A DNA stretch of 64,000 nt from Ectocarpus siliculosus. Taxonomy: Eukaryota > Sar > Phaeophyceae > Ectocarpales > Ectocarpaceae. The notes beneath the pieces were generated by a model. The model saw only the letters and a list, made by a program, of their open reading frames with translations, searched no databases and was not told the origin of the DNA. The stretch's first letter is position 1; each line of letters starts with the position of its first letter. Below, piece after piece: positions 1-12,763 of the stretch. The position numbers were made by a program, and so were the translations under genes. The stretch covers positions 958,112 through 1,022,111 of the forward strand of contig FN649734.1 in the NCBI GenBank assembly GCA_000310025.1, in the 5' to 3' direction.

Positions 1-32
1 GCGTTGAGATCAGTACTGCTGCCACAAAAGCG

Positions 33-895
33 TTGGCGACTACAGTACTGTGCCGAAAGCAAGCAAGAGTACCGCTCATCATGGCTGCCTTATCCGAAAA
101 TCAAATCTCTGCAAAATATTACGTAGTATCCGAGCCTTCGGCGCGGACAGCGTGCTTGGACCCAGCACGGCACCTCCAACCAAAACCTCTGACACGCAGG
201 AAACACATCTTATCCACGATGGTACCCCCTTCATCCTACAACCTCCCCCCCCGAACTGCAACAGAGGATCTACAGCGGTCCAACAAGAAATTGTCGGTTG
301 CCTGTGCCGAGAGAGAAGAACAGAATCTAAGGAAAGAAACCAAGGATACGGAGGGTCTAGAAGTGTACGGAATGTTGAAGAACGTAATAGGGTTCAAGGA
401 TTACCTACATGGACCAATGGACGCAGGGACAAAGCTTAAGGTCAAATTCAGGACCGGGGACATAGGCCTTCGAGAACGTCGACGAAGACATAGGACGGTA
501 GACGACGAAGACGACAAGTTCAGATGTGATTGCGGCTCCGAGTGCGAAGACGGGGTTCATGTAGTCGCGGAATGTCAGTTGTACGAAAAGGAGCGGGAAG
601 TGTACATGACTGAGCTGGGAAAAATAGAAGGGGGGTACAGGGAGATGTTTGAGGCATGGAAAAGAGAGAAGACGGTAGCTGTACTGGGGAGTAGGAAGTG
701 GTTTGAAAAGGCGGGAAGGGATATCGTTAGGATAGACGGACTAGGGAAGATATTTTTGAGCCACCTTTGTCAAAGTAGGAAGGAACGATTGGCTATCGGT
801 GACCGGTCCTGTGGGAACAATGCTCCGTCCTGTCGAGGACGCGTGGTCAATGGTCTAACCGCTAAGGCATGCCAAACACAAGAGTACCCCCCCCC
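33..895 (+). mobile_element. 3' end of a non-LTR (LINE-type) retrotransposon, 5'-truncated
   Basis: Open frame that reads like the C-terminus of a LINE ORF2 protein. After a basic region it contains a Cys/His zinc-knuckle-like motif, CDCGSECEDGVHVVAECQLY (about bases 528-590), of the CxC..EDxxHVxxxCxxY type found after the reverse transcriptase of many LINEs. A charged helical tail follows. No reverse transcriptase or endonuclease domain is present: the copy is 5'-truncated or runs off the left edge. The 3' end is a conserved non-coding-looking tail (about 805-885, core GTGGTCAATGGTCTAAC) followed by a C run at 886-895. The same tail recurs in the short repeats at 10-15, 50 and 55 kb and in a fragment at 23.2 kb. 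The frame stays open across the tail into the first exon of gene A. Family assignment rests on the zinc-knuckle pattern and the position of the tail. Confidence 0.7.
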
Positions 896-932
896 CCTGA
901 ATTTCAAATACCGTCGGGTGTGGCTTCCAGGC

Positions 933-3900
933 ATGATCGAGCATCACTACGAGAGACACCGGAACCCCAGCCCGGCTGAGATGCGCCGCCACGACAGCAA
1001 CGCTAGCGGCTCTAGGAGAAGCACAAGAAGAAGGGCGGCAGCACGACAAGACCACAAGCAGCGTCGAGACAGAAGCGCGACCAGCAGTGGGCGGCGGAGT
1101 GCAAGTGCTCTGGATCGGAGGGTACGGCAAGCGCTCTGGACACCACCGACGCCCCAAGAACGCCGGCAGCAGCAGCAGCGGGAGCAACGGCGGCGGCGCC
1201 AGGCCAGCAGGCGCGAGGTTGCTTCCAGCGGGCAGCAGAACCGAGCCCCTCCCGCTATCCCCCCCCTACCGAAGGTGCTGTTCCGTCCACCTACCGCCGC
1301 CACAGCCACTGGACAACAACAACGACGCCGGCCACAAAAACAGGACCAGCAACAACGGCAGGAACGGCAAGGGTCGGCTCCGAGGAACATCGCTTTCGTT
1401 GTCGCCCCCGGCGGAGAAGAAGACGGCCACGTCGGTAACGGCGGCCGAGTCAGCAGAGGGAAGTCGTGGTCGTTTGCAGGGACTCCAACGAGCACGGTGT
1501 TCTCACCTTCTTCTGCGGTGGCCAACCCCTTAATCTCAACGAGGTGATCTTGTTGTAACATAGTCTATGTTCGTTTTGTTGTTGCCTCCCGTGACATCGT
1601 TGCTGATAGTTGCGTGCAGCCACATTGTCCGACCATCAAGCAGGACGGACAGCTCAGCAGTTGTTTCATCGTGTGGTACGATGACCGACTTGAATTTCTA
1701 CGGTCCCCGAGCGGCATGTGGCGATGTCCCCCCTACTGAATTCTTCATTTCCTGAAGTACACTTTGGAAAAGGCGCATCTTTAAACGGGATCGGTCACAA
1801 CCATACCCTTACATGTAGCCACCCTGTCTTATCCCGAATGCCGACCTTCTCAGGTACACCCAGCGTTCTGCCTATTCGTTTTATAGCAACAGCAACAGCC
1901 CGACCAGCACCAGCAGCGCCGACGACCGAGAAGAAACAAAAACTGCCGACGCGAAAGCCGCACCCGCGAGCACCTCTGGCGGTGGCGACGGCGGTGGCCG
2001 CAGTGATAGCGACAGCGGTGGCCGCGGTGGAGATGTAGGGAAAATGACTCACCCTCTGCCCCGTACCACAAGTGTAACGCACAAGACCGACGGCGAAGGA
2101 GGTCGAAGGTTGGACGCAGACGACGGTGCCCGAGGCAGGGTCACCACCTCCGCCGCCCATGGCGCCCAGAAACAAGGACACGCCGGCACCGATCGGCGCA
2201 CCGCCCGCGTCACCGTTACTGCTAGAGCTACGGGAGGGCTTGCCTCGGACGTGGGGGGCAGCCGTAGAAGGGCCGGCAGCGGCCGCCGCCCGATCTACCG
2301 CACCATGAGCCTGCGCGGGCGGTCTATCTTCTCCGTGGGCGGGGGGAAAGCTGGCACGGCGGAGCGCCGGGCTGTCTCCATGTCTTCCTTCCGCAGCAGG
2401 GGAGAGTCGCTGCGCGAAGACGGCGAGTACTACCGCTCCTACTCCTGGCGCGCGGGAGGGCGAGGCGTGGCGAGCCGCGTGTGCTCGGTGCTGTCCGCGA
2501 GGTGGCTCTTCCCCAGGAACTGGAACAAGAAGGACTGGGGGGCGAAAAAGAGGAAAGGTCGGACCAGAGGGCGGGACGGCAGCAGCAACGTATCCCGACC
2601 GAGCACCTACACCAGCGGAGAAGTGGTCGGCGTCGTCGACGGCGGAGAATTCTCCAGCAACGAGGACGGCAGCGATGGCGAGGACGACGACGACGACGAC
2701 GGCGACGACGTTGTCGATGTCACGAGTTCGATGGATATCCTCGTCGGCGGAGCACCAGGACGGGCCGAGAAAACGCGCGCACTAGGCGGAAGTGGTGGTG
2801 GCCCTCGTGATGAAGGTACCAGCCGTCCTGCCGCCGGCGAGGGAGGGAGTGCGACAGCGGGCAGCGGCAGCGTCGGACCGGGGACAACGGCGGCCAGTGG
2901 AAGGAAGCGGATTAGTTTCCCTCGCTCCGCTTTCCTGGGATTCAGCCGCAGCGCTCAGAGGTTAGAAAAGCTAGACGAGTCAGAAAATCCGGGAATGCCA
3001 GGGAATATCCCCGGGATAGGTACCAAGGGATTTCGGGAGGTGTGCGCGTCATTCACGATAGGTCGTCCACGTGGTCTTTTGCGGTGATTCCATAGCTTCA
3101 CGATAGTCGAGCCTCTACCCCGATCCGGGACTTCGTCCTGCCGGCCAAACATTCCACCAACAGCACCAACGCGGCATGATTGTAGTGCCACTGTGTCTGT
3201 CCTCAAGCAGCTTCTTTCACTCCGACCTCTGATGCCATTTTCTGAGATTCGCATGTAGGCAGCAGGCCACGCTCTGCTCTTAGGTGGTACCCACGAAATG
3301 GGCAGCTAATCTTATCGACAAACAACCAATGATCTCACCCGCTCGTTGGTTTGCCTGGCCGCCCGCTCCCGTGCATCACTCACTCACCCAGATCGATGAG
3401 CAGCTACTCATTTGTTCAGCACGACCCGGCTAGCCGGGCTGGTGGAGTTGGAGGCGGAGATGGCGACGGTGCTGGGGGCGTTCGTGCCTCCCAGTCGACA
3501 CCTGCGGCGGAGGCAGGCCCGGGACTTGCCGTTGATGCGGGCAGGGTGAGCGGAGGCATACGTTCGAATCCTACCACCGTTATTTTTTCAGTTCCACCGA
3601 TGATTGTGGCCGAAAACCTCTGCTTCGGGGAATACACGTGGGTTGGGTCTTTTCATTTGCCGTTGATGATCCCACGACGGAGGGATACGGGCAACGCGTA
3701 CTCCGAGAAACAACCCTTGAGGAAACATCAGCCTATCAACTTCAAGAAAAACAAACAGGCAGCAGGGAGCATACCGTCGTCATTGCTACAAGTAGTTTCG
3801 CAAGGTGATTTGCATATCATCCGGGTTGAGTGTCAGGAATTTTGAACGTTGTGTACGTTTCTCCCTCCTTGGCGTTCTGAAATCAACGTAATGCCATTGC

Positions 3901-6461
3901 CTGATGCCCACTCCGGTTCGTGCTAGATCTAAATAGAAACCAAACAACGTTGCAAACACGACACATCGGCAAGGGCATGGATCGTGTGTCGCCGACATCA
4001 CGCTAGTGGCAGTATTTGCCAGGGGAAGGTTCGAAATTCAGCACCTACTGTTCTCATCGTAGTGTACGTGCAGCCCCACCGAGAAAGCAAATTTGCCTAT
4101 TATCGATCAACTCCACACTCATGGTGATCCCGTTCACCTTTCTCGTACGAGCTCTTCCGTGGCAATGGGGTCTTGAGGGCGCATCTCTAGAGTTCGCTCT
4201 CTTCGAACGCGTCTACTTTGTTTGGAGACTTACTTAGTATTGGGGCATGAGTGCAACGACTTCGTTGTGCATTGCGCAGCACTGGCAACCGCACCGCTCT
4301 CCGCCTCCTGCCCCCACGTATGGCCATCCATGTGAGCATTTCGACCAGCCCTCGTGGTTGTGGCAGCAATCCCCCCGGAGCGCGTACGAGGGGTGGGAAG
4401 CGTTGATCGTCCATTCCCCGTGCGAGGAACAACCGCCCGGCAACAAACGAACCACACGTTAATGAAACCTCACAGACCCTCTAAAGCCGCCAAGTATTTC
4501 TTCGAAGAGACACTTGGTGTAAAACGATCCTGCAGACCCGAGAGTCTCAATCCAAGACCTGGAGGTTACCCTTCAACAGACCATGGGTGCGTTATACAGG
4601 CGTTTTCCCTTTCACTATGTAGTTCCTGCTGCTGCAACGCCAAGTTGCGTCAACGAGATCCCGTCCCCGTCTCTCACGACCCCGGTACATTCTCTGGTCG
4701 GACCTCTCCGACCAGGGGACACTACCGGCGACATCTGTTGACTTCGCCGGCGGCGGCGAGGAAAAGGCGAACGGCAGCCCCAAGGATAATCGAGCAGCAC
4801 CACGTGACAACGGTGGCGACGGTGACGTGCAATACGTCAACTTCAACGGCCATGGCGGCCGGGCCGGCGGCGTTGTTGCCCTCAGGAGGGGGGACGGCGT
4901 CGCTGCAGTGGAGATAGAGGGCGACAGATCGGTGTCCACGACTGGGTAAGACCTACCGGCCATGTACATACCTAGGAAAACATTGCGAGAAAATTTCCAC
5001 AGTCTCGGTCTGATCATGTGGCCTGTGACGCCAACGTGAATCTGCCATGGCATGGTCGAGACGAGGGGCAGCGGTCGCGGTGAAAGCGGTGCGCCGTCTG
5101 AGGCAGGCCGACAGCAAGCATCTTTTGAATCGTATGTTTTTCGTTCGCCGCCTTTGCAAGAGGCTCGTTGCTCGATTGCATCATTTGCTTGCCGTGTACA
5201 AGGTTGTGGGCGGAAAAGTTCATGCTCGACGCCATCTATTATGCCATGGGAGGGTTTGCGAATTTTTCGCCACGTACCTAATCTCGCTTTCCCAATCGAC
5301 GGTTCGCACTTGTCACAACATAGGACTGCCACGCAGCACCTAATGCCATGCACCAATTTTCGCCGCTGCGCGTGCCGCCACGCGATCTGCAAAGATGGGC
5401 AGGCACGCAAGTGTTTGGTAGTGCGTAGCAACAACACAGCAGTGTCGACAAGGACATGTCCCTACCAAGCTGACAACCCCCCGAAAATTGTTCAAGAAAT
5501 GTGATGTCCCTCCCTCCCTACCTCCTGTACTGCCTGCTGTTCGACGTTGCCGTGTTGGGGTGCACCTGATTTCACGCTGGCTTTCACTCAATACTCAGAT
5601 ATTCCTCGTTCTTGAAGCCTTTGCAAGCAGAACAGGACGAAGAAGAAGCGAAGCGGAAAATGGACGCCTTACTGTTGGTAAGTGCAATAGTGAATCCTTC
5701 ACCTAAGTACTTCCTCGTTTCACTAGGGACGAAGCAGTTGAGATCGGTAGCGTCGCACTACGCTGTAAATTGACGTCGCACTGCTGTTGTGCTTGCAATC
5801 GCGGTTGCGACGTTCGTCCACCAATCAAGCCCAAATTTGACAACCTCTATATATTGCGGACAATGACTCGACCCCACAACTGCGCCGATATGTTAATAGA
5901 GCGGGCGGAGGGTGCTGGTTTCAGGTCCTCAATCGGAGCATCGATCCCGTTTGAGATTTTTGTCTAAATAGCGGAACGTTGACACTGTCGGTATTTTTCG
6001 AAAAATATCTTGTCCACAACTGTAACAGTCTGGCAGGTGGAGATAGGGTGGTTCAGCGTTGGAAGAGGGTTATGTCATCCAGTTGGCTTTCAAACTTCGA
6101 CCCCTCCCCGACGATACGAAACACGCCGAGAGTTCATGCATTGTCCTTGAGGCATATCATCGCGTTTATATGCGTGTCATGGCGTATCGGTAGTCCAAGG
6201 GGGGCTTCGTAGGCAGTAACGGAAGAATTGCGTCCTTCAAATTCCTGGCGCAGCGGAATCACATGTTAAATCATTCCGACACGCTCAGCTTCGCTCATAT
6301 CTAAATATTCCCCAAGCAATAAAAGTATCCCGTCCTGGATCAATCTCGTCTCCCTCGCTTGTAGAGGAGCCGCGTGCATACGCATGGGAATCCCGTGGTA
6401 CCGGCGGCAGCCGGCGCAAGTGGAGAGGGAGAAGGAAGAGGAGGAGGAAGCGGAGCAGTAG
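933..6461 (+). CDS. Gene A: spliced gene for a disordered, low-complexity protein of unknown function
   Basis: Proposed exons: 933-1543, 1854-3039, 3420-3545, 4623-4945, 5599-5677, 6411-6461; 791 aa. Phases fit at every junction (2, 0, 0, 2, 0). Donors include AG|GTGATC, GAG|GTGTGC, AGG|GTGAGC, TGG|GTAAGA and TTG|GTAAGT; acceptors include CTTCTCAG, TTTGTTCAG and TACTCAG. The N-terminal half is rich in Arg/Gln/Ser, then Ser/Gly. About residues 460-480 form an acidic run (DGEDDDDDDGDD). A basic stretch lies just before it (KKRKGRTRGR). The C-terminal part has a Gly/Asp/Asn-rich exon and ends in a short charged helix (EQDEEEAKRKM). I recognise no domain. A nuclear or scaffold role would be a guess. 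The ATG at 933 follows a possible acceptor (CTTCCAG at 924-930), so the true first exons may lie outside the window, with the LINE remnant in an intron. The last exon (17 codons) is the least certain; an alternative end is the stop at 3087. Confidence 0.55.
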
Positions 6462-9200
6462 AGGGAGCGGAATAACAATCCATGACGGGAATCATCTCTG
6501 GGATCAGCGGCGCTGTCGGTTGGTTGCAGTGTGCGCGATCGCCACGGGACCACGTAATTGGGAATGGATAGAGAACATCGACAAGTCGTGTGTGGAAAAA
6601 ATCATGGCGTCCGTTATTCATCAGGTACACGTGCTGCGATTACCAGGGTAGATGGCGGTGCGCCACGGAGACCCTCAGGTTCGTTTTGCATCTCCGGGGG
6701 GTATTGACAATCAAGGAGCGTGAACTTCACAAATCTTTCCGTGTTCTCGGGTGCAGATAGTGGTCCACTAGGCCGCACGAGCCCAACCAAGTTTCTTGCT
6801 GTTGTTGGAGTAATTTTCTGTGAAGTACCCAGGCGTTTTGCCTGCAATCCCCAGCAATGACAGACTGAGGCGGATTTCGTCACCGCGTATTCTATTCATT
6901 CCGTAGGCCTTGTTTTCCGATCTCGAACAATTTCAGCCGCTTGGAAAAGCGTTGCCTGTGGACTCCGAAGATGTAGACCGCTTCACTTTACAGCGACGGA
7001 CCCGGCTAATTATAGTTCAGTTTTCGTTGATCGGGACGGCCTGTTGTTATTCGGTTTGAGTTGCCATGGTGTACTGGTACGAACATACTTCTCACCCATC
7101 TGTCATGGGAGGTGGGTGTGTTAGTGAGAGGGAACACCGGATTCCGAGTAGCCTTTCAGTGATGTAGTGCTGTGCTGCTGTGCACAAGGCCTCTGTTTGA
7201 GGCACAAACACCCCGGAACTGCAGCGCCGCATTCATACTGGATCTTCAATTTGGCGGTACTGCTGTGGTGCCGTCGAATGTAATTTTTTTGAGGTGCACT
7301 CATTTGACCTACAGTATGTATGCCCACGTCCATGCAACGGAGGTCTGCATGAAAGGCGCATCGCAACGATTTGCTGTTGTTACCCCCAAGATTCCCTAGG
7401 TGCCCTCCGGGGCTTCGAGGTGGCTTAGTTTTCACAGAGTTAGACAATTGTGCAAGGAACCACAGCACATGTATTACCCAGTATCGCGCCAGGTGTCAGG
7501 TAGTAGTAAACGCTGCCATTCTCCGACCGAGGACGCGGCACAGTAAATGCCGTAGGCCTGTTTTCTGGATCGCCTTGCCGTCGAGCGGGGGGGTGGAATG
7601 CACCCAATCAACAACGTGCAGTTTTGTCTCCTCTCTTTTCTACTTCAACGTGTTGTAGATACTTATCAAGCACCTGTCCTGCCTGTCATTCTTGTGTGTG
7701 AGATGGATGCAGATTGCGTACTGTAGACTACATTTGGCATGCAAAATGCGTGTTGCAGTGCGTAGGGTCGTAGTTCCGCTTGGAGGATGTAGCAGAGAGC
7801 GACGTTCGTTTCTCAAGGCCTATGCACACGGCGCTTTGTATTTTTTAATGTCAGTGTCGTGACCAGTACACTACGTAGTCAATGTGTACTTGAAGAATTT
7901 CTTGGGAGTACAAGAAACGGCGGGGAAATCATGTCACGACTCCTGGCCTGGGATTCCACGAGATGCAGGGGTGCAAGACAGCAGAGCCTAATAGCATCAC
8001 ATGCAAGTTTCTCCTGTGTTCTCGTCCCATCCATTCCTACTACATTAAGCGGAATAATTTCATGCACCTGCGGGGGAAACAGGCCAACGGTTGTCGGAGT
8101 AGACTGCGTATACTTTACATGCCTGCCTGCACTTTCGCACGCAACGAGGGTTCTTCCCTGCCTGTGGATTCACTCCCGGCCATGCGCAGTCAACGTTCTG
8201 GTCTGAAAACTACCGAAGAGAGGACGAGTACATGTAGAGAGTCAGAAGGGAACGGGGTTACACGTTGAACCAGCAGGGCGACCATCCAAAAGATTCACAT
8301 GTGTATCCCCGAAGCAAGTTCACAATCACCAATATCACATGAGGAACGCATATTTTACCATAGAGGAAAACGGAACAGAGAGGTCACCCTTCGCTCTGCT
8401 GTGACTGGATCGAAACCTTCCAATCCGATGGTTTGGATTCAATTGGCAGAAGCTTCCCCACGCGCGTGTTTACTACTGTGAATAGTAGCAACCGATGAGC
8501 CCATGCCCGCAGAGCCTGGGCAGCGGCGCACAACCAACGCGATCGGCGCGTTTGTGCTGCTCCGCTGGGAAAAGGGGTGATGAGTCGACCTGGCGGTGAT
8601 CCAATCGCAAGCCGCCCATACCTCGTACAGAACCACGTGGGGAACTTGCATTTTCCCACCGTCTTCAGTGAACGAGAGACTCGGCGGTCGTTGAAAAGAT
8701 AGGAGAATACAATGCCACGTTGCCTACAGTATGTGTTGTCCTACTTCACGAAACCCTGGATGCGCGTAGGGCGCTAGTAGTCTTCAGGAAGATACAGGAG
8801 CTGTCCATGGGCTGCTTTCCTGATCGGAGAAAGAGAGGAAGACTGGGCGGCTCGGGTCACAAGCAATGACGTGAACTCGGTAGGAAGCCAAGTGAGTTCA
8901 TTCTTGTGCTGAGAAGGTTGGACAAATCTGTAAACGATGATGGAAGTTTGGGGCTACTTGACGCCACATCATAAGGGTGATCTCCCACAAATCAACTCGC
9001 TCGATATCTTGCTTGAAGTACCGCCCTTGCCAGCAATATTTTGTACTGGAGACAGCGCAGTGTACCACTCAATCAATTGGCAAGGGCTTTGCTTGCTGTG
9101 CCATGACCACGAGCAAAAATCGGAGCAATATCGAGAGGGCCACATGAAAATACTGTGTTGCTCTCCACCCTGAAAAATCCAATCTCCCACACTACTGACA
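6462..9200. other. No gene recognised
   Basis: Only short overlapping open frames with no consistent composition, no convincing exon chain on either strand and no recognised repeat. Probably the 3' flank of gene A plus intergenic DNA. Confidence 0.4.
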
Positions 9201-9212
9201 GTTTTCCCAAAT

Positions 9213-9740
9213 GACCCATGGGCGGCCCATGGGTGGGCCGCCCATGGGCACTTCATGGGCTGTCCATGGGTGGCCCATGGGTCCGCCCATGGGCTGCCCA
9301 TGGGCGGCCCATGAAATGCCCGTCATGGGCTTAGCATGAGCATGCTCATCATGGGCTGCCCATGGGCCGCCCATGGGCAATGGGCAGCCCATGGTGAGCA
9401 CTCACGCGACCTCCCACCGTGGGCAGCCCATGGGCAGCCCACCGTGGGCACTCGTACAACTGCCCATCATGGGCTGCCCATGGACGGCCCATGGGCACGG
9501 GCCCATGCATGGGCAGCCCATGATGGGCGCTCACGCGGCTGCCCATGCATGGTGGGCTCGTGCGTTTTGTGGGCAGCCCATGCGCAGCCCATGGTGGACA
9601 CTTACGCAACAGCCCATCATGGGTTTACCCATGGGCTGTCTATGGGCACCCATTGGCACCTTCGAAACCCACGGGCAGTGCCCAGTGCCCCGCATTGGGC
9701 ACTGCCCGTATTGGGCACTGCCAATTGGCAGCCCACGGGC
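9213..9740. repeat. Dense array of GCCCATGGGC-type palindromes
   Basis: About 530 bases made almost entirely of the palindromic word CCCATGGGC and one-base variants (CCATGG, CCCATGCATGGGC, GCCCATGATGGGC), separated by short linkers such as GGC, GCA or ACTCACG. At least ten exact CCCATGGG words are visible. The end of the array (9660-9740) changes to a TGGGCACTGCC / GGCAGTGCCCA palindrome. Because the unit is palindromic, both strands read as similar repeated peptides (WAAHGQPMG-like), so the long open frames here are by-products and not genes. A smaller relative lies at 18.06-18.30 kb. Confidence 0.85.
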
Positions 9741-9744
9741 AACC

Positions 9745-10290
9745 CATGACGGTCACTCGCGAAGTGAAGCAACCGGCGATCGTGGGCAAAAAAAATGTCC
9801 ATGATGATGGGCTGCCCACGGTCTGGCTAGCGTCGTGGGCACCCACGCACATGCCCCGCAAGGGCTGTCCGTAGAACGGCCATGGCGTGTATAGAAATCT
9901 ACGCAGACATACACAAAACCACCCATGCGGACTTAACACGGATACTTCTTAGGGTATTTTGGCCAAAGTACTAGTTCTAGTATGCACAGTGTCAGTAGTA
10001 CTGTAGGCCAGTGGTTAGCCAAAACTGAGTTCGCGGGAAAGCTATCTACTCCTCGAAGAATTGGTAAGTTTTCAAACGGAAAACGGCGTTCTGGCCGCAG
10101 AACAAGCGGCCACAACACTCTGCTGGTCCAGCATTACCATCTTCCCTACAACATACTGAACCAGGAACGCCTAAAACATTTCATAGGGATAATGACCCAA
10201 TGAATTCCTTTCCTGTTCCTGGTCACTACTACATCCTGTATCTCACCGTACATCCGCTTTTATCAAGATCGAAAGAACCCGAATTTTCCT
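9745..10290. other. No gene recognised
   Basis: Unique-looking sequence between the CATGGG array and the composite repeat block. Some residual TGGGC words remain up to about 9870. No exon or RNA gene seen. Confidence 0.4.
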
Positions 10291-10782
10291 TTAATCCCGG
10301 CGAATCTGCTGCAATAGACGGGGTGTGATTCGTCCATGTGTTTCTCGAAATATTCCAAAAGAGAAAAGGAGCGAAATGTTTCCCTGAGTGGTATTTGCAG
10401 TATTTATTTTGGCAATGCTATTTGCTCCAGTGGTGGTGGAGTAACCTCGTATTTGCTCCACCATGCAGATCTCCACCCACAGAGCTTCGATCAACCTCAA
10501 ACGAATTGCATCGTGTAGCTATTGACTACAGCTTCTGCAACGCTACTTGAATGCTAAATCCGACAGGTGTCTGAAGAGATATGCTGAAAGGGGGGCTCCG
10601 CAGCATGTCAGGAAGCAGTGATCGCCCGAACCTCCCTCTACACAGCGTTCATTGGCCTCTAACCTTTTTCGTCGTGTCCACACGGTCTATACCGTTCTTC
10701 CAAGCTATCGGACACTCCCATCTAATTAATATGTTCCCGCAGAGATAAGGTCACCAGAGGGGGTTCCGCAGTATCAAGGGGG

Positions 10783-11330
10783 GGGGTGTTTCATACTCAT
10801 ACTTATTGTCGTGCATGCCGTAGTCGTTAGACCATTGACCTCGCAACCCTACAAAGTCGAGACGGAGCACGTCGGGTTTTGACCGGACCAGGCTCTCACA
10901 TCACCAAGCGCAAAGCGCCGTCAGGTATTCGGCGAGTCGCATGACGGGTGAGCTGCATCCTGCTAAGGGTGTTCGGCATCTTGTGCGTACTTCCTTGCCT
11001 ACGGATGACAGGTGCGTATGACTAAATTTATTTTCTGGTGCTTTGACTTCCAGAGATAGTTGTATGTAGCTGCCTCGAGGTTGCTTGACCATTTTAACAC
11101 AACGTAGTGCGATCACCCCCCTTGCACGGAGTGAGGTTTCTCGACCCCGCACAGCATGATGTACTCGACCACCGTTCATGGTTACCGCAAAAAAAACAAA
11201 AATGCAATAAAAATATATAGCGGTAACTAACCTGGCTGCCGAGCTCACGAAGTGATCGGCTTGTTTTACAACATCGCTGCGAAGCGACGAAAGCCCAACC
11301 CCGATGACAAACACCGGGGGGGGAGAATCT
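10783..11330 (-). mobile_element. Tail-sharing short retroelement, copy 1
   Basis: Read on the minus strand: head with GGTGTTTGTCATCGGGGTTG, then CTCGGCAGCCAGGTTAG, an A/T-rich loop, GCGGTAACCATGAACGG, the body (TTCCGCAC-like linker, CTTCTGGAAGTCAAAGCACC), the CGCTTGGTGATGTGAGAGCC block, and the 3' tail GGTCAATGGTCTAACGACTA followed by a C run. It is SINE-like: about 0.55 kb, non-coding, with a LINE-type 3' tail. No RNA polymerase III promoter is obvious, so the origin of its head is unknown. Confidence 0.75.
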
Positions 11331-11692
11331 TGGGGGGGGAGGTAAATGTCAATTTTCCCGGTATATGTCCCGCCGCATAGTGGAACCATGCCTACCTCTG
11401 CCCGCACTCTGTTGGCACGGCTCACAGCTATCATTCAAGCCATCATGCACTCCAATCGGGCCAGTGGGTGCAGAGAAACGCCCACCCGCGGAGGTTCAGT
11501 GACTCGAAGGGGGGCTCCGCAGCATGTCGGGAAGCAGTGGTCGCCCGAACCTCCCTCTACACAGCGTTCATTGGCCTCAAACCTTTTTCGTCGTGTCCAC
11601 ACGGTCTATACCGTTCTTCCAAGCTATCGGACACTCCCATCTAATATGTTCCCGCAGAGATATGGTCAACAGAGGGGGTTCCGCAGTATCTA

Positions 11693-12321
11693 GGGGGGGG
11701 GGGGTGTTTTCATACTCATACTCATTGTCGTTCATGCCGTAGTCGTTAGACCATTGACCTCGCAACCCTACAAAGCCGGACGGAGCACGCCGGGTTTTCA
11801 CCGGACCAGGCTCTCACATCACCAATCGCGAAGCGCCGTGAGGTATTCGGCAAATCGCATGACGGGTGAGCTGCATCCTGCTAAGGGTGTTCGGCATCTT
11901 GTGCATACTCTTCCTTGCGTACGGATGGCAGCTGTGTATGACTTAATTTATTTTCTGGTGCTTTGACTTCCAGAGACAGTTTTAAGCATTGTGAAACTGC
12001 CTCGAGGGTGCTAATAATACAACGTAGTGCGATCATCCCCCTTGCACGGAGTGAGGTTTCTCCACCCCGCACAACATGATGTACTCGACCACCATTCATG
12101 GTTACCGCAAAAACAAAGCAAAACAGAGGGAAAAAAAACCCGGTAACCTTGGTTGCCGAGTTCACGGAGTGAATAGGCTTGTTTCACAACGTCGTTACCA
12201 AGCGACGAAAAGCCAATCCCGATGGCAAACACAGAGGGGGGGGCTTGTTTCACAACGTCTTTGCCAAGCGACGAAAACCCAAACCCCGATGGCGAACACC
12301 GGGGGGGGGGGGGGGGGGGGG
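11693..12321 (-). mobile_element. Tail-sharing short retroelement, copy 2, head duplicated
   Basis: Same structure as copy 1. The ~60-base head (CGACGAAAACCCAA...GGCGAACACCG on the plus strand) is present twice in tandem (about 12178-12240 and 12241-12305). The outer end is a long G run merging into low-quality sequence. Confidence 0.75.
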
Positions 12322-12763
12322 GGTTTCTTCCCCTAACTAAAAACCTGCCTTTTTTAATATTTTTTCCCCTTTTCCCCCCCCCCCCCAAAACCCGGGACGG
12401 AACCCCCCGTTTTTTTCTTGGACCAGGCTTCCCCCACCCCAATCCCAATTCCCCTTTTGTTTTTTTTCATACTCCATCAAGGTTCCACCCCTCCTCTCCA
12501 AGGGTTTTTTCCATTTTTTCTTTCTTTTTTTTCTTCCGGGAAAACCCCCCCTTAACCTATTTTTTTTTTTCGGCGCTTTCCCTTCCCAAAAAATTTTTTA
12601 TCTCTTTTTAATTCCCCCNNNNNNNNNNNNNNNNNNNNNNNNNNNNNNNNNNNNNNNNNNNNNNNNNNNNNNNNNNNNNNNNNNNNNNNNNNNNNNNNNN
12701 NNNNNNNNNNNNNNNNNNNNNNNNNNNNNNNNNNNNNNNNNNNNNNNNNNNNNNNNNNNNNNN
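12322..12763. other. Low-quality sequence and assembly gap (N run 12619-12763)
   Basis: 12322-12618 is full of stretched homopolymers but still follows the order of the tail-sharing element on the minus strand: CCCGGGACGGA, then TTGGACCAGGCTT, then CATCAAGG-like words, matching GCCGGGACGGA, CCGGACCAGGCTC and CATGAAGGG in good copies. It is therefore a badly read further copy of the repeat, not novel sequence. The 145-base N run follows. 12764-12900 is also degraded and matches R2 at 10.63-10.77 kb. Confidence 0.8.

Noticed and set aside
947-1561. Minus-strand Cys/Arg-rich open frame of 204 codons
   Set aside because: Shadow of the Gln/Arg-rich exon of gene A. Poly-Cys/Arg composition is typical of antisense CAG-rich sequence.
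3545-3590. tRNA-like 3' end (ACGTTCGAATCCTACCACC followed by T run)
   Set aside because: The T-stem does not pair (two mismatches in five), and no acceptor or D-arm partner is found upstream. The T run follows by chance in a region I read as an intron start.
4592-5437. Minus-strand open frame of 281 codons
   Set aside because: Overlaps the plus-strand exon 4623-4945, which has good splice sites and phase. The minus frame has no coding-like composition outside that overlap.
9336-9874. Repeated-peptide proteins (WAAHGQPMG) on both strands
   Set aside because: A by-product of a palindromic DNA word. No start context, no splice signals, and equal quality on both strands.
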